DNA of 64,000 bases, taken from assembly GCF_003063645.1 (NCBI RefSeq), contig NZ_NESJ01000002.1, positions 276,707 through 340,706 on the forward strand, read 5' to 3'. Shown one piece after another: positions 57,618 through 64,000 of the stretch. Position 1 is the stretch's first letter. Each line of letters opens with the position of its first letter. The notes under the pieces were generated by a model. It was not told where the DNA came from. It saw nothing but the letters and a program-made list of their open reading frames with translations, and did no database searches. The position numbers and the translations under genes were made by a program. This DNA comes from Limnohabitans sp. 2KL-51 (lineage in GTDB: Bacteria; Pseudomonadota; Gammaproteobacteria; Burkholderiales; Burkholderiaceae_C).

Positions 57618-58919
57618 ATGAATGACATGATGATCACAGGGCTGCTGGTCCTGACCTTGTTTCTGATTTTGGGCAGTGGCGTGTGGATTGGTCTCACGCT
57701 CTCTGGCGTGGCCTGGGTCGGCATGCAATTGTTTTCCGCCAGACCCGCGGGTGACGCCATGGCGATGACCATCTGGGGCTCGGCCTCGAGCTGGACCCTC
57801 ACCGCCCTGCCCCTGTTCATCTGGATGGGCGAAATTCTGTTTCGCACACGACTGAGCCAGGACATGTTCAAGGGACTGGCCCCCTGGATGCAAGCCTTGC
57901 CCGGTCGATTGCTGCACACCAATGTGGTGGGCTGCGCGATCTTTGCCGCGGTGTCGGGCTCGAGCGCGGCCACCTGCGCCACGATCGGCAAGATGACCCT
58001 GCCCGAGCTGCAAAAACGGGGATACCCCGAAGACATGGTCATCGGCACCCTGTCCGGCTCTGGCACCTTGGGCCTGTTGATTCCGCCGTCCATCATCATG
58101 ATCGTGTACGGCGTGGCGGCCGATGTGTCGATTGCCCAGCTCTTCATCGCCGGGGTTTTGCCCGGCTTGCTGCTGGCCGGGCTGTTTTCGGGCTACATCA
58201 TTTATTGGTCCTTGCGGCACCCAGACCAGATCCCGCCGCGTGACGCCCCCATGAGCTTCATGCAAAAGCTTGAAGCCTCCAGTAGCCTGATCCCGGTGGT
58301 CTTGCTGATTGCAGCGGTGCTGGGTTCGATATACACCGGCTTTGCCACCGCCACCGAAGCTGCGGCCGTGGGGGTAGTGGGCGCGTTGGTGCTGTCCACC
58401 CTGCAGGGTTCCATGAGTTGGGCGGTGTTCAAAGACGCTTTGATGGGCGCCACACGCCTTTATTGCATGATCGCCTTGATCTTGGCGGGGGCTGCGTTTT
58501 TGACCTTGTCCATGGGCTACATCGGCCTGCCGCGCCACTTGGCCGAATGGATCGGTGGTCTGGGCCTCAGCCCCTTTGCACTCATCATGGCCTTGATGGT
58601 GTTCTTCATCATCTTGGGTTGCTTTTTAGACGGCATCTCCATGGTGGTGCTGACCATGGGCGTGCTCATGCCCACAGTACAAAAAGCGGGCATCGACCCA
58701 ATTTGGTTTGGCATCTTCATCGTGTTTGTGGTTGAGATGGCGCAAATCACGCCGCCCGTGGGTTTCAACCTGTTTGTGCTGCAAGGCATGACAGGCAAGC
58801 AACTGCCCTACATCGCCCGCGTGTCCATGCCCATGTTTTTCCTGATGGTGGGCGCAGTGTTGCTGATTTACTTTGTGCCGGGCATCGTGACCTGGCTGCC
58901 CACCCAGATGAAGCTCTGA
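57618..58919 (+). CDS. TRAP transporter large permease DctM
   Basis: 433 residues with about eleven to twelve helices. The signature SGSGTLGLLIPPSIIMIVYGVAADVSIAQLFIAGVLPG and the C-terminal FVVEMAQITPPVGFNLFVLQGM are typical of DctM, which exchanges sodium for the substrate handed over by DctP. Third gene of the operon, followed by a 10-bp hairpin. Confidence 0.95.
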   Translation: MNDMMITGLLVLTLFLILGSGVWIGLTLSGVAWVGMQLFSARPAGDAMAMTIWGSASSWTLTALPLFIWMGEILFRTRLSQDMFKGLAPWMQALPGRLLHTNVVGCAIFAAVSGSSAATCATIGKMTLPELQKRGYPEDMVIGTLSGSGTLGLLIPPSIIMIVYGVAADVSIAQLFIAGVLPGLLLAGLFSGYIIYWSLRHPDQIPPRDAPMSFMQKLEASSSLIPVVLLIAAVLGSIYTGFATATEAAAVGVVGALVLSTLQGSMSWAVFKDALMGATRLYCMIALILAGAAFLTLSMGYIGLPRHLAEWIGGLGLSPFALIMALMVFFIILGCFLDGISMVVLTMGVLMPTVQKAGIDPIWFGIFIVFVVEMAQITPPVGFNLFVLQGMTGKQLPYIARVSMPMFFLMVGAVLLIYFVPGIVTWLPTQMKL

Positions 58920-58948
58920 CCGTTAGCTCCCATTCATCCCCTATGATT

Positions 58949-58972
58949 CAACCCGTCCCAATGGACGGGTTG
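58949..58972 (+). terminator. Terminator hairpin of the TRAP operon
   Basis: CAACCCGTCC (58949-58958) pairs with GGACGGGTTG (58963-58972) around CAAT, followed by TTCATTT. It lies just before rdgC. Confidence 0.7.
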
Positions 58973-58998
58973 TTCATTTGGGCGATAAGGAATTTTCT

Positions 58999-60015
58999 GT
59001 GTTCAAAAATGTGATGGTTTACCGCATCGGCGAGGGCTTTTCGCCCACATTGGCCGATGTGCAGGCGGCGCTGGAGCCGGTGCAGTTTGTGGAGTGTGGC
59101 GCCAGCCAAGACAAGTCGATTGGCTGGGTACCGCCCCGGGGCGAGGCCCACGGCCCTTTGGTCGAATCAGTCTCGGGTCAGTGGATCATGAAGCTGATGA
59201 TCGAGTCCAAGGCCGTGCCCGGCAACGTGGTGCGCCGCAAGGTGGACGAACGTGTCGCAGAAATCGAAGCGGCCACGGGCCGCAAACCCGGCAAAAAAGA
59301 AAAGCGCGACCTGATGGACGACGTCTTGTTGTCGCTGCTGCCGCAAGCCTTTGCGCGCCAGTCCACCGTGCTGGTGTGGATGGACCTGGAAAACCGCCGT
59401 TTGGTGCTGAACGCAGGCAGTCAAGGCAAGGCCGACGAAGTCATGTCCGCGCTGATGAATGTGATGGGCGGCCTGTCGGTCTCACTCATCCAGACCGTGA
59501 CCTCACCGCAAGCGGCCATGACGCAATGGCTCTTGGCGCAGACGCCCGATGAATGGCCCGCCGACCTGACTGTCGAGCGCGAAACCGTGCTCAAGTCCAC
59601 CGGTGAAGACGCTGCCAGCGTGCGCTTCACCCGCCACCACTTGGCCAACGACGATGTGCGCAAACACGTCATGGAAGGCAAGCTGCCCACGCAACTGGCG
59701 CTGAGCTGGGACGGGCGTGTGGCCTTTGTGCTGACCGAGACCCTGCAGCTGAAAAAGGTGCAGTACCTCGACGGCGTGATGGACGAGTCGGGCACCGACA
59801 AAACCGAAGACCGCTTTGACGCCGACGTGGCTTTGTCCACCGGCTTGCTGGGGCCGCTGATCGACAGCTTGATCGAAGCCCTGGGTGGCGAGATGGAACT
59901 GGGCGCAGCGGCTGCCGACCCAGCCCAGCCGAACCCGACACGCACGGTGGTGAATTCGACCCTCAAGCCTAGTGCAACGGGCGCAGCAGCGACCGACGAA
60001 GACCCGCCGTTTTAA
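58999..60015 (+). CDS. rdgC: Recombination-associated protein RdgC
   Basis: 338 residues beginning at GTG 58999 (VFKNVMVYRIGEGF), which matches the usual RdgC N-terminus and has AAGGAA 6 bases upstream; the TTG at 58978 is less likely. FVECGASQDKSIGWVPPRGE, KKEKRDLMDDVLLSLLPQAFARQ, and RFTRHHLANDDVRKHVMEGKLPTQLAL are family segments. RdgC forms rings on DNA and modulates RecA. The terminal 30 residues are Ala/Pro/Thr-rich. Confidence 0.95.
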   Translation: MFKNVMVYRIGEGFSPTLADVQAALEPVQFVECGASQDKSIGWVPPRGEAHGPLVESVSGQWIMKLMIESKAVPGNVVRRKVDERVAEIEAATGRKPGKKEKRDLMDDVLLSLLPQAFARQSTVLVWMDLENRRLVLNAGSQGKADEVMSALMNVMGGLSVSLIQTVTSPQAAMTQWLLAQTPDEWPADLTVERETVLKSTGEDAASVRFTRHHLANDDVRKHVMEGKLPTQLALSWDGRVAFVLTETLQLKKVQYLDGVMDESGTDKTEDRFDADVALSTGLLGPLIDSLIEALGGEMELGAAAADPAQPNPTRTVVNSTLKPSATGAAATDEDPPF

Positions 60016-60049
60016 TCGCCGGTAAGACTCCAGCGAAAGGACCCACGCC

Positions 60050-60442
60050 ATGCTCACGGTGATCGCGATTTGCCTGGGTGCTTGTGTGGGTGCCCTCTCG
60101 CGCTGGCAGCTGGGTCTGTGGCTCAACCCCCAACCCGCAAGCGCTGGCCTGCTGCCTTGGGGCACGCTGGCGGCCAACCTGATCGGTGGCTACCTGGTGG
60201 GTGTGTGCGTGGGCGTATTCCAGCAACTGCCCGAGCTCGACCCGGTTTGGCGCTTGGCCCTGGTCACCGGCTTTTTAGGGGCACTGACCACTTTTTCCAG
60301 CTTCTCGGCCGAGGTCGTGGCCATGCTGCAGCACGGCCGGTTTGCACTGGCCTTGGGCACAGCCGCCTTGCACCTGTTGGGCTCGTTGGCGCTCACGGTG
60401 CTGGGCCTGCACACCGTCACGCTGTGGGCGGCGCGCAGCTGA
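60050..60442 (+). CDS. crcB: Fluoride channel CrcB/FluC
   Basis: 130 residues with four helices and AAAGGA before ATG 60050. GACVGALSRWQLGLWL, GTLAANLIGGYLVGVCVGVF and GFLGALTTFSSFSAEVVAML carry the conserved Asn and the Thr-Phe-Ser-Ser-Phe-Ser of the channel. Exports fluoride as a dual-topology dimer. The 34-bp gap after rdgC is too short for a fluoride riboswitch. A diverged C-terminal fragment of a second crcB lies at 62840-62998. Confidence 0.94.
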   Translation: MLTVIAICLGACVGALSRWQLGLWLNPQPASAGLLPWGTLAANLIGGYLVGVCVGVFQQLPELDPVWRLALVTGFLGALTTFSSFSAEVVAMLQHGRFALALGTAALHLLGSLALTVLGLHTVTLWAARS

Positions 60443-60459
60443 AGACCAGCCCACTCGCC

Positions 60460-62160
60460 TTAGGCTATGCCCATGGCCTGCTGCAAGACCTGCAAAGCCT
60501 GCTGATCATCGTGGCCTCGCCAGGCCACCACCTGATCGGGTCGAATCAACACCCACGGCGCTTCGTACAAGGCCAGCAGATCCTGGCCGCTGTGCGCCAC
60601 CCGTTTCAAATCCACGCCCAGTTGGCTGGCCGCAGCCAAAAACTCTGAGGCATCCAAGGGCTGCGGGCCCAGTTGCAGCAAGGTCCATTCGCTGTGAAAC
60701 GTGTCATAAAGCGAGCGCCCATCGGCCAACCAGGCATGCGGCGGACGCCCGCCCGGGCAGGCACTGGGCTGGTAGCTGTTGGCCGCATCGGGCGGTGGTG
60801 ATCTGCCATCGGCCACCACGATCGCCGACCCGTCATAGCGCCCGCCAAACGTTACCCCGGGGATGTTGAACTCCAGGCGCACATGCACGTTCAGATGCTC
60901 TGACGCCATTTGCCGCGCGAGATCGCCCCGCTCAGACGCCTCTTCCAATTCAGGTGTGGCCGCAAACAAACCCACCGAGTCGGCAAACTGGCGTGCATAT
61001 GCGGTGTTGCGGTGCGCCAAGGGCATGCGCTCCTGCGCATAGGTGTCCAGCAAGCGCGCCGGCGCCAGGCCCCGGACCACGCTGGCCAGCTTCCAACCCA
61101 GGTTGACCGCATCCTCCACGGCCGTGTTGTAGCCCAGGCCCCCAGTGGGCGTGAAAAGGTGGGCGGCATCCCCGCCAATGAACACGCGCCCTTGCTGAAA
61201 GGCCGTGGCCACCAAGGCGTGACCCGCCATCCAGGTGCCCACCGACAAAACTTCAATCGTGATGTCCAGCCCCATGGCCTGGTTGAAGATGCGCTGGGCA
61301 TCTGCGGGCGTCCATGCATCGGCATCCTCGCCCTCATGCACCGCGGCGTGAAATGCAAACTCGCTGCCACCATCGACCGAGGCCATGAAAGCCCGGCGCT
61401 GGGCGTTCACAGTCACATACATCCAGGCCTTGCGGTGGGGAAATGCCTTGTCAAAATCTGGCGCCCGCAAATACACCGCAAACATCTTGCCGCCCATAAA
61501 ATCCCGCTTGATGCCGGTGGTGCCGCCCCAAGCGATGCCCAGTTGGTGACGCACCGCACTGCGCGCGCCATCGGCCCCCACCAGATAAGCGGCATGCACC
61601 GTCACATCGGCCCCACCGGACACCGGTGTCACCACCGCCTGCACACCCGCCTCGGTTTGCGAGAAATGCTTCAAGGCCCAGCCATAGCGCAAATCGTTCG
61701 AGGGGCAGGCCTGTGCCTGACTGCGCAGGGTTTTTTCGACAAATTTTTGCGACACACGGTGGGGCAACTCGGCCGCACTCCACGAGCCTTGCATTGTCTT
61801 GATGGCTTGAGTCGCTTGCGCAGCCGTGGGCAAAGGCAGGCGTGCCAGTTCATGGCCCGTGAAGCGGGTGAAATAAGCGATGTCCGTCGGGTGATCGGCA
61901 GGCAAGCCCTGCGCCCGGATCTCGTGGGCAAAGCCCAAACGCCGGAAATGCTCCATGGTGCGCGCCTGCGTGGCATTGGCCTGAGGGTTGAAGGCCGTGC
62001 CCGGTTTGGGGTCCACCAACAAAGTCCGCACCCCACGACGCCCCAGCTCAATGGCAAGCATCAAACCAAAAGGCCCACCGCCTGCGATCAGCACATCCAC
62101 CACGGTGGGGTCTGCTGCGTTGGCCAGGCCTTGCTCGGCCTCTTTCAAAGACATGTTCAT
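60460..62160 (-). CDS. FAD-dependent aromatic-ring monooxygenase (PheA/TfdB-like)
   Basis: 566 residues from ATG 62160 (ATG 62154 and a far upstream TTG are alternatives). The dinucleotide fold is VDVLIAGGGPFGLMLAIELGRRGVRTLLVD, then LVGADGARSAVRHQLG (DG motif) and GRVFIGGDAAHLFTPTGGLGYNTAVEDAVNLGWKLA (GD motif). A C-terminal thioredoxin-like extension follows residue about 400, as in phenol and resorcinol hydroxylases. It uses NAD(P)H and oxygen to hydroxylate phenolic rings. A decayed intradiol dioxygenase lies just upstream on the other strand, suggesting a broken catabolic module. Confidence 0.88.
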   Translation of the reverse strand: MNMSLKEAEQGLANAADPTVVDVLIAGGGPFGLMLAIELGRRGVRTLLVDPKPGTAFNPQANATQARTMEHFRRLGFAHEIRAQGLPADHPTDIAYFTRFTGHELARLPLPTAAQATQAIKTMQGSWSAAELPHRVSQKFVEKTLRSQAQACPSNDLRYGWALKHFSQTEAGVQAVVTPVSGGADVTVHAAYLVGADGARSAVRHQLGIAWGGTTGIKRDFMGGKMFAVYLRAPDFDKAFPHRKAWMYVTVNAQRRAFMASVDGGSEFAFHAAVHEGEDADAWTPADAQRIFNQAMGLDITIEVLSVGTWMAGHALVATAFQQGRVFIGGDAAHLFTPTGGLGYNTAVEDAVNLGWKLASVVRGLAPARLLDTYAQERMPLAHRNTAYARQFADSVGLFAATPELEEASERGDLARQMASEHLNVHVRLEFNIPGVTFGGRYDGSAIVVADGRSPPPDAANSYQPSACPGGRPPHAWLADGRSLYDTFHSEWTLLQLGPQPLDASEFLAAASQLGVDLKRVAHSGQDLLALYEAPWVLIRPDQVVAWRGHDDQQALQVLQQAMGIA

Positions 62161-62345
62161 TGGCTTTATTACATCGTGAGTTGCACCGTCGCCGAACTTG
62201 TCGCTCCGATCATGAGGCCCGATCGCGAAGCTCAAGGGCCAGTGCGTTCAATTCATCATAATGGCTATCGGTCAGCACTCGGGCTTTGACCGTCAGTCCC
62301 GAGACATCCATTGAGTGACCCCACCATGTGGAGGATGCACTCCAC

Positions 62346-62838
62346 TAGAACTTGGGCGACGATGTCGCCAACGGGGCGAAGGGGCAGCCCTGCCTGGTTC
62401 AAGGCAGCGTCAAAGGGGTGCAGGGCGAAGCGGTGGCACATGAAAGGACGAGGTTTGGCAATCCGATCAGAAAGGCCTGTACGACGTGCAATACGCCGAC
62501 AGGTCGCAGCACCAGGCCCAAGGGATACTCACAGCGGATGCTCATGTGCGCTTTCACTTCCAATCCATCTTGGCCATGCCCTACCCCATCCCGCACGATG
62601 GGCCGGTTGGGCAATTGCAGGTGGCCACGGCCAGGCACCCTTGGCGACCGCACATTTGCATTTCGAGATCGAGGCCCCGGGCTACGAAACCCTGATCACC
62701 CATGTCTTTCGCAAAGAAGACCCGTATTTGGCATCAGATGCGGTGTTTGGTGTGCGTGAGTCGCTGGTCACCGATTGGCTGCAGCTGGCCAATGGCAGTT
62801 ACCAACTCGATTTTGACTTTGTGCTCAACCCGGTCTGA
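62346..62838 (+). pseudogene. Decayed intradiol ring-cleavage dioxygenase
   Basis: The protein reads across all three plus-strand frames. LGDDVANGAKGQPCLVQG comes first. EVWQSDQKGLYDVQYADR, then TADAHVRFHFQSILAMPYPIP, is in a second frame. HLHFEIEAPGYETLITHVFRKEDPYLASDAVFGV is in the third, ending in FVLNPV. These match the C-terminal domain of catechol/hydroxyquinol 1,2-dioxygenases, including a Tyr and His of the iron site. One base appears lost near 62650 (CGACCGCACAT for CGACCNGCACAT). The N-terminal third is missing. Confidence 0.82.
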
Positions 62839-62839
62839 A

Positions 62840-62998
62840 GCGCTGACCACTTTCTCCAGCTTTTCTGCAGAAGTCGTAGCCATGCTGCAGCAAGACAGCA
62901 TTGCCCTGGCGGCAGGCACGGCCAGCTTGCACTTTTTCGGCTCGCTGGCCCTCACGGTAACAGGACTTAAAACCGTGGGTCTGCTCTGGGCGCGATGA
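62840..62998 (+). pseudogene. C-terminal fragment of a second crcB
   Basis: The frame reads ALTTFSSFSAEVVAMLQQ, then LHFFGSLALTVTGLKTVGLLWAR and stops. It aligns with the last 50 or so residues of the intact crcB at 60050-60442 but differs at many bases, so it is not a recent copy. The fragment begins one base after the dioxygenase stop. The first half of the channel, including the Asn helix, is absent. Confidence 0.8.
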
Positions 62999-63145
62999 TC
63001 GAGCGAGGGGCGGGTTTGCAGCGTTAGGAGACATCGGCTAAAAGCGCTGGCTGCCAGCTACCGGCCATAAGCGGCTGTTTAATCCTCTGAGCTAAAGAGC
63101 CTGAGCCAAAAATTATAGCAAACGATTGGGTTCAATTGTTAGAAC

Positions 63146-63169
63146 TTTTGAATAAAGTTTGGGGCCTTG
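63146..63169 (+). repeat. Direct repeat, left copy (24 bp)
   Basis: TTTTGAATAAAGTTTGGGGC is followed by CTTG; the right copy at 63753-63776 differs at three positions. The two copies enclose a small gene. Confidence 0.6.
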
Positions 63170-63263
63170 GATTGGTTTTGACGAATTAGTGTTTTCCTGG
63201 GGATTATTTGCCCATAAGAGTTGAACCTGCATACTCACTCAAACTTATTCACTGGAGTCTGCA

Positions 63264-63680
63264 ATGCCAAGAGCGAAGAAAACATGGGCAGAAAAAATGA
63301 AAGCTAAACCGCCTCATCATGTCGTCCTCGACAAAGATTTTGCGGGGATACCTAAAGGGTCAAAGCTGCACATTTCAAGTCCAGAAGAGATTGCTGCTGA
63401 ACTAAAGACGATCCCACCAGGTTCCATCTTGTCCATTCAAGCATTTAGGCGCAGACTGGCAGAGAAGAACAAATGCGATGCCACCTGCCCCGTTTCTACT
63501 TCTATTTTTCTCAGAATTGTTGCAGAGCACACATGGGAAGAATTCAATAGTTCTAGCAGCACACAAGATCTTGCCCCATTTTGGCGGGTCGTTGAATCAA
63601 GTTCACCTATGGCTAAAAAACTTAACTTTGACTCTGCATGGATTGACCTACAGCGGGAACTTGAAAAGCAGAACAGTTAG
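63264..63680 (+). CDS. Conserved protein of unknown function, possibly MGMT/Ada-fold related
   Basis: 138 residues with GGAG six bases before ATG 63264. From memory, proteins with the pattern KxTWAEKMKAKPPH, then VLDKDFAGIPKGSKLHISSPEEIA, then CDATCPVSTSIFLRIVAEHTWEE and PFWRVVE are widespread; some are annotated as 6-O-methylguanine DNA methyltransferase relatives. The CPVSTSIFLRIV segment might correspond to the active-site loop, but the classical PCHRV is not present. Codon use is more A/T-rich than the core genes. It lies between direct repeats and next to an IS end, so it may be imported. Confidence 0.6.
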   Translation: MPRAKKTWAEKMKAKPPHHVVLDKDFAGIPKGSKLHISSPEEIAAELKTIPPGSILSIQAFRRRLAEKNKCDATCPVSTSIFLRIVAEHTWEEFNSSSSTQDLAPFWRVVESSSPMAKKLNFDSAWIDLQRELEKQNS

Positions 63681-63752
63681 CAGATGTAGGAAAACTAATT
63701 TTAAGCACCGCTTAGGCTATTTGGTAATTTTCAATGTTTAGATTCTCAAAGC

Positions 63753-63776
63753 CTTTGAAAAAAGTTTGGGGTCTTG
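63753..63776 (+). repeat. Direct repeat, right copy (24 bp)
   Basis: CTTTGAAAAAAGTTTGGGGT is followed by CTTG; partner of 63146-63169, about 607 bp apart. Confidence 0.6.
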
Positions 63777-63886
63777 AGAAGTTGTCCTTTAAAAGGACAA
63801 ACGATACGTAAAAATCGTTCTGTCAGGTTTGTTTTCGGCGGGTCTATCGTGCTTTTGAATTGATGTGGAGATCCAGTAGTGTCCGG

Positions 63887-64000
63887 TTAAAAAGTGAATA
63901 AATTCAACTGGTTAGCGTCGGACGGGTTGTCGATTGTGTTGCCATCGAGCTGCAAGGCGCTTGAAACCTCGGTTTTCTCGAATACCGAGACCGACAAGAT
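63887..64000 (-). CDS. IS4-family transposase, C-terminal 37 residues (rest outside window)
   Basis: The minus-strand frame runs in from the right edge as ILSVSVFEKTEVSSALQL and ends NQLNLFTF then TAA at 63887. SVFEKT near the end together with NQL(I/N)LF at the terminus is, from memory, characteristic of IS4-type transposases. The plus-strand sequence just outside, AGTGTCCGGTTAAAAA at about 63878, resembles an insertion-sequence end. The element itself mostly lies beyond the window. Confidence 0.7.
   Translation of the reverse strand: MLSVSVFEKTEVSSALQLDGNTIDNPSDANQLNLFTF

Noticed and set aside
57030..58538. Minus-strand open frame of about 500 codons opposite dctQ and dctM
   Set aside because: The plus strand encodes two recognised permeases; the minus frame is low-complexity Gln/Gly/His.
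60016..60049. Possible fluoride riboswitch upstream of crcB
   Set aside because: The gap to rdgC is 34 bp, too short for the motif, and no pseudoknot sequence is seen.
62210..62311. Minus-strand 33-codon frame beginning MDVSGLTVKARVL upstream of the FAD monooxygenase
   Set aside because: It reads like a natural peptide tail, but there is no ribosome-binding site or family match. It may be a relic of another gene at the recombination junction.

Overview
The window looks like a chromosome segment of a betaproteobacterium of the order Burkholderiales, probably Comamonadaceae. The support is indirect but consistent: two Bug-type (tripartite tricarboxylate transporter) binding proteins, a gltX-metZ-purF-cvpA-dedD-folC block, a PpnP-type nucleoside phosphorylase, a MarR-regulated TRAP transporter beside a fused 5-oxoprolinase, and strong GC-rich codon bias in the housekeeping half. 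No species call is possible from sequence reading alone.

Region 1 (1-17 kb) is a Flp/Tad type IVb pilus locus in two blocks. The first block holds the end of CpaB, the CpaC/RcpA secretin, a secreted unknown and a small prepilin. The second, behind its own operator-rich leader, holds an FHA-TadA ATPase, TadB, TadC, a DUF192 protein, a TPR lipoprotein (TadD role), TadE, a large TadG-like protein, a Cys-rich TadE-like protein and a tandemly duplicated membrane protein. A TAP-like hydrolase lipoprotein and a two-gene ABC exporter sit between the blocks. A protein with two cyclic-nucleotide-binding domains follows.

Region 2 (18-32.6 kb) is accessory. It carries a decayed secreted-protein gene, a membrane spermidine-synthase-like protein, katG, a subtilase with a possible outer-membrane partner, a Crp/Fnr regulator, an ABC exporter operon headed by a membrane-anchored YqgE/AlgH-like protein, a Bug receptor with a DUF1445 enzyme, and a BLUF photoreceptor gene. 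The BLUF gene lies inside a 0.9 kb segment bounded by nearly perfect 28-bp inverted repeats that resemble insertion-sequence ends, with no transposase gene between them.

Region 3 (32.6-60.4 kb) is mostly core: tRNA-Asp, tRNA-Glu and tRNA-Ala downstream of gltX, then metZ, purF, cvpA, dedD and folC on the minus strand. A reductase-like protein, a glycine-zipper protein, ppnP and argG follow on the plus strand. Next come a second Bug receptor, murB/yajQ, and a minus-strand run of acyl-CoA ligase, LLM monooxygenase, a folate-independent (MesD-like) methionine synthase and a 2OG-Fe(II) dioxygenase. The block ends with an HTH-receiver regulator, a ComEA-like protein, a 1220-residue 5-oxoprolinase with a divergent MarR regulator and TRAP transporter, rdgC and crcB.

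Region 4 (60.4-64 kb) is a scarred boundary. It has an aromatic-ring FAD monooxygenase, a frameshifted intradiol dioxygenase fused at its stop to a C-terminal crcB fragment, a small conserved gene between 24-bp direct repeats, and the C-terminus of an IS4-type transposase running off the right edge.
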